A stretch of DNA of 64,000 bases from Paenibacillus eucommiae (GTDB taxonomy: Bacteria; Bacillota; Bacilli; Paenibacillales; NBRC-103111): the NCBI RefSeq assembly GCF_017874215.1, contig NZ_JAGGLB010000036.1, forward strand, positions 1 through 64,000. The letters run 5' to 3'. Positions 50,543-60,000 of the stretch are shown in pieces; position 1 is the first letter of the stretch; each line of letters starts with the position of its first letter. Position numbers and translations under genes: made by a program. The notes under the pieces are model-generated. The model saw only the letters and a list, made by a program, of their open reading frames with translations. It did not search any database and was not told where the DNA came from.

Positions 50543-50671
50543 CAGCAGCAGCAGGGGAGAGTGCGGCCTAATAGGGTCTGCTCGTAGCCGGCTCACCCTC
50601 TATGCATCCACGTTTGACACGCACCACAAAGGATCCCCCAAGGTGTTCTTAAGGCATTTTTGTAAATTAAA

Positions 50672-50683
50672 TTAATGATTAAG
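50672..50683. promoter_or_regulatory. ROK-type operator upstream of the glycoside operon promoter
   Basis: TTAATGATTAAG, part of the ACTTAAT-N-ATTAAGT family, just upstream of the -35 box at 50691. Confidence 0.55.
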
Positions 50684-50690
50684 AAAACTC

Positions 50691-50719
50691 TTGTTCGAAC
50701 CCGCTGTCCGTTATATAAT
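50691..50719 (+). promoter_or_regulatory. Sigma-A promoter of the glycoside catabolic operon
   Basis: TTGTTC (50691-50696), 17-bp spacer and a perfect TATAAT (50714-50719). Operator-like palindromes flank it on both sides. Transcription would begin near 50726. Confidence 0.65.
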
Positions 50720-50725
50720 AAAATT

Positions 50726-51084
50726 CAAGTTCGTGGACGATCAAGTAGCTAGTTTATATGAATATAACTTAATGATTAAGTAAAAAGAACGTAACAATAT
50801 TTAAAGTGTATAAAGTTAGTTTGTGCCTCTAATTGGACGGTTTTAAGTTGGGTCTGTATCCAAGTTAGTGCTGGACTCCATGGGATAGAGGATAAAGCCG
50901 CTATTTGTGACAAATCGGATGATTTGAAAAGCTTACGGACACAGCAGCAATTAATGAGGCATTTTTCCCCTGTTTAAGACTGATTTTGGGCAAATAAAGG
51001 ATCTCATGTCCGTCAAGCACTAATGTTGGCTTTGAACCGAATTAATTACACACGAATAAATCAACTGGAAGGGAGAAGCTTTCA
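50726..51084 (+). other. Long untranslated leader
   Basis: About 360 bases separate the predicted start from the first gene and contain no reading frame of note. Apart from the operator at 50767-50781, no riboswitch or terminator was recognised. A second promoter inside it is possible. Confidence 0.4.
50767..50781. promoter_or_regulatory. ROK-type operator downstream of the promoter
   Basis: ACTTAATGATTAAGT is a 15-bp palindrome about its central base, flanked by TA and AAAAA. With 50672-50683 it brackets the promoter, suited to repression by looping or roadblock. Confidence 0.65.
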
Positions 51085-53118
51085 ATGACAAGGCATAAGA
51101 GGCTGTCTTTTGCAGCAGTAAAAACTAATTCGGTTTACACCCGAACTAACCTGGTCACGATTAAGAACATGGCCAAACCTATGGATGATGCGTATGAGGA
51201 ATGGCCGCGGGCTGCAGCTGAATCACAGCGATTTGACGAATTGATTGATTTAATTGTCCAAACGCGGGCAGCGGGCAAGCCGGTTATATGGTCGATGGGA
51301 GCGCATGTCATCAAGAACGGCATGTCGCGTTATGTGATCGAAATGGTACGCAGGGGCATTCTGACTCATGTTTCGGGGAACGGGGCGACCAGTATTCATG
51401 ATTTCGAGCTGGCTTTTCTTGGTGAAACGTCCGAGGATGTGGCCAGGGCTATTGAAGACGGCTCTTTCGGCATGTGGGAAGAAACCGGCAGGTATATGAA
51501 TGAAGCGATTCAGCAGGGAGTAGACAAATATGGCTATGGCGAAAGTCTGTATCATTATTTGAATCGCCATCCGGAGCGCTTTCCGCATTATGATGACTGT
51601 GTATTTGTTCAATGCCAGCGCTCGGGGGTTCCGTATACTTGTCACATATCGATAGGCACAGATATTATTCACCAGCATCCTATCGTTGATTTCGAAGCTC
51701 TTGGCCGGGCAAGCGGGCGGGATTTCGATACGATGTGCCAGTCTGTGGCTGAAATGGCTGACGGCGGCGTGTTTTTAAATTTCGGCTCAGCCATATCCGG
51801 ACCGGAAATTTTCCTCAAGGCGCTGAGCATCTGCCGGAATCAAGGACTGCCGATGTCTCATATTACGGCTGCTAATTTTGATCTGCTGCCGGTCTTCGAG
51901 GAGCCTCTTCCCTCGGTGAGTGAAGCGGAGTTTTATTATCGTCCGCGCCGTAATTTCCTTGATCGTCTGAGACAGGTTGGTGGCCAAGGATATTTGTTCC
52001 AGGGATTGCACCAAATGACCATCCCTCAATTATTTCATCGTGTACTTAAGCGTAAGCAGGAGCTTGGTATCGAATTTCCCGATTATTCGCGGAAAGAGCG
52101 ATTGACGGCTCAGGGTGTTACATTGTTTCCTGTCGCCGAACGGCAAGCAGCTCTGCAGGCAGACCATTTGGAGCCCTCTATGCAGTTCTCACAGCAATCC
52201 TCACAGCAATCCTCACAGCAGTCTTCTATGAAGCACGACGGTGAAGGACATGTGACTTGGGCAAATGCCGATGACGAGAAGTTCAAGACGTTTGCAGGCT
52301 CCATCGCGAAAGCTCATGAGCAAGGCCGAGAAGTGCTTGTATCGCTTGGCGGCAACGTAATTGGCAGCGGCGTATCTCCTGTCATATGCGAGCTGATTGC
52401 TGCGGGCTTTATTACCCATCTGGCGCTTAATGGAGCCGGAGCCTTTCAGGATCTCGAATTGGCTGCCTTTGGGCAGACAGAAGAGAGAGACGGTGAATCG
52501 CTGGCCAAGGGCAAGCTCGGGATGTGGCGGGAGCCTGGTGAGCTGCTGCATACGGCGTTGCGTGAGGGATACGCTCAGGGACTTGGCTATGGAGAGAGTC
52601 TGATTGCCCATATGGCTTCACACGAAGAGTTGTATCCCTACAGCCGCTTCAGTTTATTGCAGGCATGCAGCCGGCATGGAATCCCCTGTACAGTGCATGT
52701 TACGATCGGTACTGATGCGATTCAGCAGCATCCTGATGTTGATTTTGCGATTCAAGGTGGTGCCAGCGGCAGAGATTTCCATCTGTATGCCCATACGGTA
52801 TCCCGTCTGGACGGCGGCGTATTCGCCAATTTCGGCTCAACCGTAACAGGACCGGAGGTGTTCCTGAAGGCGTTGTCTATCGCCCGCAACTTAGGACATA
52901 TTGTGCAGCAGATTAGTACAGCTAATTTCGATATCGTGAAGCTTGGTGACTATGGACGTAAAGTGGGATACGAGGATTGGGATTACTACTACCGCCCGCG
53001 CAAAAACATTATTCATCGTCCAACGAGCCTAGGAGGCACGGGTTACCATTTCGAGGGCTTGCATCAGGAAACGATACCCGCCTTGAGGAATTTGCTGATG
53101 CCCGGGAGTGCGAATTAG
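51085..53118 (+). CDS. Tandem deoxyhypusine-synthase-like protein
   Basis: A 677-residue protein made of two homologous domains (about 60-345 and 390-675) joined by a linker with SQQS repeats. Each has the deoxyhypusine-synthase-like motifs: SMGAHVIKNGMSRY / SLGGNVIGSGVSPV, GNGATSIHDFELAFLG / NGAGAFQDLELAAFG, ISIGTDIIHQHP / VTIGTDAIQQHP, GGVFLNFGSA / GGVFANFGST, and YYRPRRNFLDR / YYRPRKNIIHR. True deoxyhypusine synthase is a tetramer of single domains using NAD and spermidine; the catalytic Lys motif was not recognised here. It is the first gene of the catabolic cluster, so a sugar-related role is more likely than hypusine. ATG follows GAAGGGAG. Confidence 0.75.
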   Translation: MTRHKRLSFAAVKTNSVYTRTNLVTIKNMAKPMDDAYEEWPRAAAESQRFDELIDLIVQTRAAGKPVIWSMGAHVIKNGMSRYVIEMVRRGILTHVSGNGATSIHDFELAFLGETSEDVARAIEDGSFGMWEETGRYMNEAIQQGVDKYGYGESLYHYLNRHPERFPHYDDCVFVQCQRSGVPYTCHISIGTDIIHQHPIVDFEALGRASGRDFDTMCQSVAEMADGGVFLNFGSAISGPEIFLKALSICRNQGLPMSHITAANFDLLPVFEEPLPSVSEAEFYYRPRRNFLDRLRQVGGQGYLFQGLHQMTIPQLFHRVLKRKQELGIEFPDYSRKERLTAQGVTLFPVAERQAALQADHLEPSMQFSQQSSQQSSQQSSMKHDGEGHVTWANADDEKFKTFAGSIAKAHEQGREVLVSLGGNVIGSGVSPVICELIAAGFITHLALNGAGAFQDLELAAFGQTEERDGESLAKGKLGMWREPGELLHTALREGYAQGLGYGESLIAHMASHEELYPYSRFSLLQACSRHGIPCTVHVTIGTDAIQQHPDVDFAIQGGASGRDFHLYAHTVSRLDGGVFANFGSTVTGPEVFLKALSIARNLGHIVQQISTANFDIVKLGDYGRKVGYEDWDYYYRPRKNIIHRPTSLGGTGYHFEGLHQETIPALRNLLMPGSAN

Positions 53119-53229
53119 AAGCTCTAATGAACGAATGAGTAATATTAAGTGAGATTAAGCAGCGATTGTGTGACCAGTAAGCAACGAATAAGCAGCGAAT
53201 AAGCAGCCATTAAGGGAGGCAATTAACCC

Positions 53230-54528
53230 ATGTCCAAAATTACATTTTTGGGTGCAGGAAGCACCGTATTTGCCAAAAAGATTCTAGGCGATTGTATGCT
53301 GATCCCGGCTTTGCAGGAATTCGAAATTGCTTTGTTTGATATTGACCCTGTGCGGCTGAACGATTCGGAGAATATGATGAATAATCTGAAGCATTCCCTG
53401 GGCAGCGGGTGCAGAGTCAAGGCTTATTCCGAGAGAAAGGAGGCACTGCGCGGGGCAAAATACGTCATTAACGCCGTCCAGGTTGGCGGGTATGATCCGT
53501 GTACGATTACCGACTTTGAAATTCCCAAGCGTTATGGTTTACGTCAGACGATTGGCGATACACTGGGAATCGGCGGCATATTCCGCAATTTGCGGACGAT
53601 TCCGGTGATGCTTGATTTCGCTGCGGATATGCAGGAAGTTTGTCCTGATGCCTTGTTTTTAAATTACACGAATCCGATGGCTGTATTGACCAATGTAATG
53701 CTTACATATGGCGGGGTGAAAGCAGTTGGGCTTTGCCACAGCGTACAGGTATGTGTGCCGAGAGCTTTCGAAAAGCTGGGGATGGATTCCACAGGTGTGC
53801 AGTGGAAAATTGCTGGTATCAACCATATGGCCTGGCTGCTTGAAGTAAGCAAGGATGGCGTTGATCTGTATCCGGAAATGAAACGCATCGCGCAGAAGAT
53901 GCAGCAGGAAAAGCATGATGACATGGTCCGCTTCGAAATGATGTTGAAATTCGGATATTTTGTAACGGAATCCTCGAAGCACTCGGCAGAGTACCATCCG
54001 TATTTCATCAAGAAAAGCTATCCTGAACTGATCGAGCGCTATAATATCCCGCTGGACGATTACCCCCGTACCTGCCGCAGTCAAATCGAAGGCTGGGCAA
54101 CGATGCGTGAAGAGCTTGTAAATAACAAAAAATTGGAGCACCGGCGGACTCATGAATATGCGCCATTAATTTTTGAAGCGATGGAAACTGGCGTACCCGT
54201 AAAAATTGGCGGTAACGTGATGAACACTGGCTTGATCCCTAACCTGCCAAAGGAAGCATGTGTGGAAGTGCCCTGCATAGTTGACCGAAATGGCGTACTT
54301 CCGACTTATGTCGGGAATTTGCCGCCGCAGTGCGCCGCATTGAACCGTACAAATATCAACACACAGCTGTTAACGATAGAAGCGGCTGTAACCCATAAGA
54401 AGGAACACATTTATCATGCCGCGATGCTTGACCCTCATACTGCCGCGGAATTGTCGATGGATGACATCGTATCACTCTGTGATGATATGATCGAAGCGCA
54501 TGGCGATTGGCTGCCCAGATTTCAATAG
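53230..54528 (+). CDS. GH4 glycosidase, alpha-galactosidase (MelA) type
   Basis: A 432-residue NAD- and metal-dependent glycosidase of family 4. The NAD loop is FLGAGSTVFAKK (6-17), NAVQVGG follows, and the metal site is Cys169-His170-Ser171-Val172 with His199 in INHMAW. The CHSV form is characteristic of the alpha-galactosidase/galacturonidase branch. Catalysis is by oxidation and elimination at C3, so it cleaves alpha-linked hexosides or hexosiduronates. ATG 53230 follows AAGGGAGG. A phospho-sugar substrate is unlikely because that branch uses CDMP or CN-P motifs. Confidence 0.88.
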   Translation: MSKITFLGAGSTVFAKKILGDCMLIPALQEFEIALFDIDPVRLNDSENMMNNLKHSLGSGCRVKAYSERKEALRGAKYVINAVQVGGYDPCTITDFEIPKRYGLRQTIGDTLGIGGIFRNLRTIPVMLDFAADMQEVCPDALFLNYTNPMAVLTNVMLTYGGVKAVGLCHSVQVCVPRAFEKLGMDSTGVQWKIAGINHMAWLLEVSKDGVDLYPEMKRIAQKMQQEKHDDMVRFEMMLKFGYFVTESSKHSAEYHPYFIKKSYPELIERYNIPLDDYPRTCRSQIEGWATMREELVNNKKLEHRRTHEYAPLIFEAMETGVPVKIGGNVMNTGLIPNLPKEACVEVPCIVDRNGVLPTYVGNLPPQCAALNRTNINTQLLTIEAAVTHKKEHIYHAAMLDPHTAAELSMDDIVSLCDDMIEAHGDWLPRFQ

Positions 54529-54583
54529 GCTCATTTACTCATTTACCCGTGATTACCCTCACGATACAGGCTCTCATTTTCGC

Positions 54584-54613
54584 TTGTGCCGTCTTTAACA
54601 GTTGATGTATGAT
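54584..54613 (+). promoter_or_regulatory. Promoter of the ROK gene
   Basis: TTGTGC (54584-54589), 18-bp spacer and TATGAT (54608-54613); start expected near 54620. It overlaps the earliest possible ATG (54605), which argues for a later translation start. Confidence 0.5.
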
Positions 54614-54625
54614 ATACGTATCAAT

Positions 54626-54638
54626 TCAATGATTAAGT
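54626..54638. promoter_or_regulatory. ROK-type operator at the ROK gene
   Basis: TCAATGATTAAGT, a degenerate ACTTAAT-N-ATTAAGT site, lies just after the predicted transcription start and suggests autorepression. Confidence 0.55.
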
Positions 54639-54640
54639 TA

Positions 54641-55834
54641 ATGGAGGGTATTCCCATCAATTCAAATAAAATTGCTTATTTACAGCAAGTTAAACAGCAG
54701 AACATGGCAGCAATTCTGAAGCAAATCTGGAAGTACGAGCAGGTATCGCGTGTGGAGCTTGTCGATCACACCAGCTTGACCTCGGGCACAATTACGAACC
54801 TGACCCATGAGCTGATTGAGCTCAGAGTGATTCGCGAGTATGCATCGGTATCCGGTAATGTAGGGCGCAAAAGAGTTTTGCTCGGTTTTGACCCGGACTA
54901 TTACCGCATACTTGGCCTGGATATAGGCCGCTCTACATTCGAAATTACGGTAACTGATTTGTGCGGCCGTATCTTGAAAACGGTGGGCCGGGAAATCGCA
55001 GATCAGCAGGGGCCTGATGTTTATTTTCGGGAAATTGAGCCTGTTCTGGCTGAAATCAAAGAGCAAATTGAGCAGGCTGGACATCAAATTCTGGGCCTGG
55101 GCGTAGGTGTGCCCGGACCGATTGATTATGGCAAGGGTGCGCTGCTCAATCCTCCGAATTTTCCCGGGTGGGGCGGGTTCGAGCTGCAGCAAACGCTAAA
55201 TGAACGCTTTCAGTTGCTGACCTTGATTGAGGATGACGCACGCACATCAGCTTTGGCAGAGCGTTGGTATGGCATTGGCCGTAATGTGGAGGATCTTGTG
55301 TTCATTACAATGGGAATAGGCATCGGGGGCGGTGTCATTTCCAAGGGTGAGATTGTACGTGGAACCAACGGACTATGCGGCCAAGTTGGACATATGACGA
55401 TTGTGATGGAAGGCAAGGTATGTGATTGCGGGAACCGGGGCTGCTGGGAGCCGATAGGTTCCATTCCCGGCATTCTGAGCCGCTGGTCCGAAGGCAGTAC
55501 GATGGATGCTTTCAAAGCTGCCGTTGATAGAGGAGAGCCGGAAGCACTGAAGTGTCTGGAAGATACGCTGATTTATTTGGAAACGGCCTTAATTAATGTG
55601 TTCAATCTATACGATCCGGAGCTGGTGGTCCTGGGAGGGAGATTATTTCCGTATTTGGCGCCATCCATTTCATCCGTTCAATCGCGGCTGCAGTCAAGGC
55701 TCTATGCCTTTGCCAAAGACCGTCTGCGGCTCGAACCGTCTACCTTTGGAGCGTCGCAAAGTGCCGTTGGGGCGACTGCCTTGCTGTTCCGCTATTTGCT
55801 GAATGAACCAGTGAAGCTGCTTATTGAAAGGTAG
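54641..55834 (+). CDS. ROK-family transcriptional repressor (XylR/NagC type)
   Basis: About 397 residues from ATG 54641. The winged helix (ILKQIWKYEQVSRVELVDHT, SGTITNLTHELIE) is followed by a ROK domain with GLDIGRSTFEITV, GVGVPGPIDYG, GIGIGGGVISKGEIV and the zinc-binding CDCGNRGCWEP. It should sense a free sugar. None of the in-frame ATGs has a ribosome site; the only strong one, GGAGGG at 54643-54648, is seven bases before an ATC codon (54656). The true start may thus be ATC. Probable targets are its own promoter and those at 50691 and 56899. Confidence 0.85.
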   Translation: MEGIPINSNKIAYLQQVKQQNMAAILKQIWKYEQVSRVELVDHTSLTSGTITNLTHELIELRVIREYASVSGNVGRKRVLLGFDPDYYRILGLDIGRSTFEITVTDLCGRILKTVGREIADQQGPDVYFREIEPVLAEIKEQIEQAGHQILGLGVGVPGPIDYGKGALLNPPNFPGWGGFELQQTLNERFQLLTLIEDDARTSALAERWYGIGRNVEDLVFITMGIGIGGGVISKGEIVRGTNGLCGQVGHMTIVMEGKVCDCGNRGCWEPIGSIPGILSRWSEGSTMDAFKAAVDRGEPEALKCLEDTLIYLETALINVFNLYDPELVVLGGRLFPYLAPSISSVQSRLQSRLYAFAKDRLRLEPSTFGASQSAVGATALLFRYLLNEPVKLLIER

Positions 55835-55885
55835 ATTTTAAGACAATTCTTTTTGAGGTCAAATTACATAAGGAAGGGGTCGAAA

Positions 55886-56875
55886 ATGGAAAATCATATA
55901 TACCGTCCGCTGCGCAATTACGGCTGCAGAATTATCGATGATGTCGTCTTCAAGGGGTACCGTTCCCTGCTTCTGGAGAACGAGCGGCTCCTCATCCATT
56001 TGCTCCTCGACAAAGGTGGAGAGCCGATTCGTTGGCTGCACAAGCCTACAGATACTGATTTCATCTGGATATCGCAAAAGGGAATCGTCCCTCCCAATGC
56101 CTTGTATAGCGAATATGAAATCAGCTATTTGGGAGGGTGGCAGGAGATGTTCCCGGAGGTCAGCTATACCTCCACTTATCGCGGAGCTACGGTGCATCGC
56201 GGCGAATCTGCGGTAACGCCATGGGATTACCGGATTATCAAGGACGAACCCGAGGAAATTCAGGTCGTCCTGATCAATCAGATCCGGTCGCTTCCACTTC
56301 GTACAGAGAAGCGGATTACGCTGAAAGCTGGCAGTGAAACCGTAAGAATCGATGAAACGGTGTTCAATCTATCCCCTACCACTTCCATGGAAGCCAATTG
56401 GGGTCATCACCTTGCTTATGGTCCGCCGTTTCTTACGGAAGAATCCTTCATAACATTGGGAAAAGACGCGACAATTCATCATCCGGAAAGCGGAGAGAGC
56501 TGGAATTGGCCTCATATGGAACGGGGTGGAGAAACCCTCGATATCTCGCGAATGCCCGCCCCTGGTACGGAGCGCGACTTGTTGTATGTCCTTACGGAGG
56601 ACAACTCGTACAGGCTGACAAATCCGCAGCGCGGCACCGCACTTGAAGTACGCTGGGATGGCAGCATCTGGCCGTATTTGTGGTATTGGCAGAACTTCAA
56701 GGCTGATCAGGATTATCCGTTTTTTGGCCGTGATTATAATATTGGTTTGGAAATGTTTAATGTTCCGCCAAAGCTGACTTTGGGGGAAGCGGTGGAGCAG
56801 AAGCTGGCACTGGTAATACCTCCACTGGGGAGTCTATCGTCATGGCTTGAGTTCGAAGCTATTCATCCCGTCTAA
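55886..56875 (+). CDS. Aldose-1-epimerase-like protein (galactose mutarotase fold)
   Basis: A 329-residue protein with the beta-sandwich pattern of the mutarotase superfamily. Markers include GGEPIRWLHKP, YLGGWQEMFPE, TVHRGES, a central EANWGHHLAYGPPF and FGRDYNIGLEMFN. It resembles DUF4432-type or uncharacterised aldose epimerases rather than GalM itself. It may interconvert sugar anomers or bind the released sugar. ATG 55886 follows AAGGAAGGGG; an upstream TTG would overlap it. Confidence 0.75.
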   Translation: MENHIYRPLRNYGCRIIDDVVFKGYRSLLLENERLLIHLLLDKGGEPIRWLHKPTDTDFIWISQKGIVPPNALYSEYEISYLGGWQEMFPEVSYTSTYRGATVHRGESAVTPWDYRIIKDEPEEIQVVLINQIRSLPLRTEKRITLKAGSETVRIDETVFNLSPTTSMEANWGHHLAYGPPFLTEESFITLGKDATIHHPESGESWNWPHMERGGETLDISRMPAPGTERDLLYVLTEDNSYRLTNPQRGTALEVRWDGSIWPYLWYWQNFKADQDYPFFGRDYNIGLEMFNVPPKLTLGEAVEQKLALVIPPLGSLSSWLEFEAIHPV

Positions 56876-56898
56876 TTGGGAAACAATAGGAATTTTTC

Positions 56899-56927
56899 TT
56901 TACAGAAGATAGTGCATCCCTTATAAT
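56899..56927 (+). promoter_or_regulatory. Sigma-A promoter of the alpha-mannosidase gene
   Basis: TTTACA (56899-56904), 17-bp spacer, TATAAT (56922-56927). The leader to the gene at 57003 is about 70 bases. Confidence 0.7.
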
Positions 56928-56929
56928 TA

Positions 56930-56944
56930 ACTTAATCAATAAGT
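56930..56944. promoter_or_regulatory. ROK-type operator at the alpha-mannosidase promoter
   Basis: ACTTAATCAATAAGT, one mismatch from a perfect palindrome, starts two bases after the -10 box and would block RNA polymerase. TAACTTAAT...TAAGTAAAAA is identical to the context of 50767-50781. Confidence 0.65.
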
Positions 56945-57002
56945 AAAAATACGAAGACATTAATCATTTAATCATTTATATCATTCATTCAGGAGGATTC
57001 AT

Positions 57003-60000
57003 ATGTTTCTGACCTTTGAGAAAATTGGAAGACGTATTCACGAGCTCGACAATTATCGGTACAGCCACCACTTGAATATTCCCACCTATGAATTCCTGCT
57101 GGATGAAGAAGCAGAGGTAGCAGCCATGCCTCCCAGTGATGCGAAGTGGGGAGAAATATCCGTAGGAGAGCGATGGACAGGGTGGGATGTAACCGCCTGG
57201 CTCAAGACAGAGGTTGTTATTCCCCAAGCATGGGGCGGTAAAACGGTGCTGGGATTGTTCGATTTTGGCAAAACCGGCGCTGGTCACAATTCCGGCTTCG
57301 AATCACTGCTTTACGTCGATGGTCGTCCCTTTCAAGGAGTCGGCAGCAATCATAAGGAAGTTTTTTTCCCGGAAAGCTTGGTTGGACAGAAGATCGAGCT
57401 GCTTTTCAAAATATGGAGCGGCTTGAATGGGGACACAGGAGAGAAGACGGTGCTGGAGCACAAAATTGAAATGTCAGCATTGGCTATTCTGGAGAATGAC
57501 ACGGATGATTTGTACCATACAGCTTTGGCCGCGTGGCATACGGTTGATGTTCTAGGCGAGAACAGCTGGGAACGGCAGGCTATAATGAAAGCGCTTGATC
57601 GGGCATTCCTGCTGCTGGACTGGAGCACTCCTGGGGACGAAGCTTTCTATGAAAGTATCGTTAAAGCGAATGTGTGCTTAAATGAAGAGCTGGCAGCCCT
57701 CCCGAAAAATAATCCGGTAACCGTGCGCTGTATCGGTCATACGCATATCGATGTCGCCTGGTTATGGCGGCTTAAGCATACACGGGAGAAGGCGGCACGC
57801 TCGTTTTCTACAGTTTTGCGCTTGATGGAGAAGTACCCTGAATATATATTTCTGCAGACACAGCCTCAGCTTTACGAATATATTGAGCAGGATTATCCGG
57901 AGATATTTGCCTCCATTCAGGAGCGGGTCCGCGAGGGACGCTGGGAAGCCGGCGGCGCCATGTGGCTGGAATCGGACTGTAACATCCCGTCGGGGGAATC
58001 GCTGGTACGCCAGCTTGTGTATGGGATGCGTTATTTTGAATCCAAGTTTGATGTCAAATGTGAATATTTATGGCTGCCTGATGTGTTTGGCTACAGCTGG
58101 GCAATGCCGCAAATTTTGCAAAAGAGCGGCCTGCGCCATTTTATGACGACAAAGATCAGCTGGAACGTATACAACCGATTCCCTCATGATACCTTTTACT
58201 GGCGGGGAATTGATGGAACAGAAATTATGACTCATTATATTACTACACCGGATCCAAATGCCAAAGGCGATAAATTCACCAAGTTTTATACGTATAACGG
58301 TCAGGTTCTCCCCTCTACGGTAACCGGGATATGGAACAATTATCGCGATAAGGAGATTAATGACGACGAGCTGCTGCTTTCGTACGGATGGGGAGACGGA
58401 GGCGGCGGCCCAACCCGCACCATGCTGGAGATGAGAAGGCGGCTGGAGCATATGCCGGGGATTCCGAAAGCAACGACGGGGCGTGCGGATGAATTTTTTA
58501 ATCAATTGGAGCAAAAAGTAGCGGCGACAGATCGTTATGTGCATCACTGGGACGGAGAGCTTTATTTGGAGCTGCACCGGGGTACTTACACATCACAGGC
58601 CTATGTGAAAAGGATGAATCGGCGCATGGAGTTTTTGCTTCGCGATGCCGAAGCGTTGTCCACCTTCAACATGCTGCATAGCGGAAGTGCGTCCTATCCG
58701 GAAAAATTGCTTTATGACAGCTGGAAAATTGTACTGCGCAACCAGTTCCATGATATTTTGCCGGGCTCTTCCATTACGGAAGTGTATGAAGACTGCCGGG
58801 TGGAATACGCAGAGGCTGAGCAGTTGGCAGTCAATGCATTGGAAAACAGCTTTAACGGACTTGTGTCCGGGATAAGTCAGGAGCCGGGAGGCGGCCTGCT
58901 TGTATTTAACTCTTTGCCTTGGGTACGCGACGAGCTGATCGAGCTTCCGTGGGAAGAGCGGTTCGCAGGTTTAACCTGGCGTACAGCCGATGGCAGCCCT
59001 CTGCTGGCCGAGCGTCTGAGCAAGGGTGAGGACGGCGAGAAGCTGTGTCTGCTGGTCAAGGATATTCCAGCTTTAGGATATACAACGGTTAGATCTGCTG
59101 CCGTGGCACCAAACACCACAGTTGAGGCAGTGACTTCAGCTGAAGCAACAACAGCTACAACAGCTACAGCTGCGTCTACAGCGGCGGAAGTCAGAGATGG
59201 AAGTGTATCCACCCCATTCTATGAAATCGAATGGAATGAAGCAGGTCAGATCACGAGACTTTTCGATAAGCGTTCAGAGCGTGAAATACTGGCTGAAGGC
59301 GCAATAGCCAACCGATTCGATGTGCATGAGGATAAGCCTGTCCTGCATGATAATTGGGAGATTGATATTTTCTATACGGAGAAGGTCCGTCATGTGACGG
59401 ATATCCAATCGATTGAAATTGCTGAGAACCATGCCAGTCGCACCGTGATCCGCTTCGAGTGGAAATACGGCAAAACGACCATTTGGCAGGATATGATCCT
59501 ATATACGCACAACCCGCGCATCGACTTCTCTACACGTGTGGACTGGCAGGAGCGCGAGACGCTGCTTAAGGTAGCCTTTCCAGTGCGCATTCGCGCAGCA
59601 GCGGCGACCTACGAGATCCAGTTCGGCCATGTGGAAAGACCCACACACTGGAACACAAGCTGGGATTACGCCCGCTTCGAAACATGTGCGCAAAAATGGG
59701 TCGACCTGTCCGAGCGGGGCTGTGGAGTGAGCCTGCTGAACGATTGCAAATATGGACACGACATCAAGGACAACGTCATGCGGCTGACCTTAATTAAGTC
59801 GTCGAACAGGCCTGATCCGGAATGCGATCGCGGAGAGCATATATTTACATATGCGCTGCTGCCGCATGAAGGTGACTGGTTCGCCGCTGGCACTGTTCAG
59901 CAGGCATATCGGTTGAACGTGCCTGTGATAGCCTTTGCACTGCCAGAAGCAGTGGAGGGAGAAGCAGCGCGTGAAACGGAGTATGGCATAGACCATGAAG

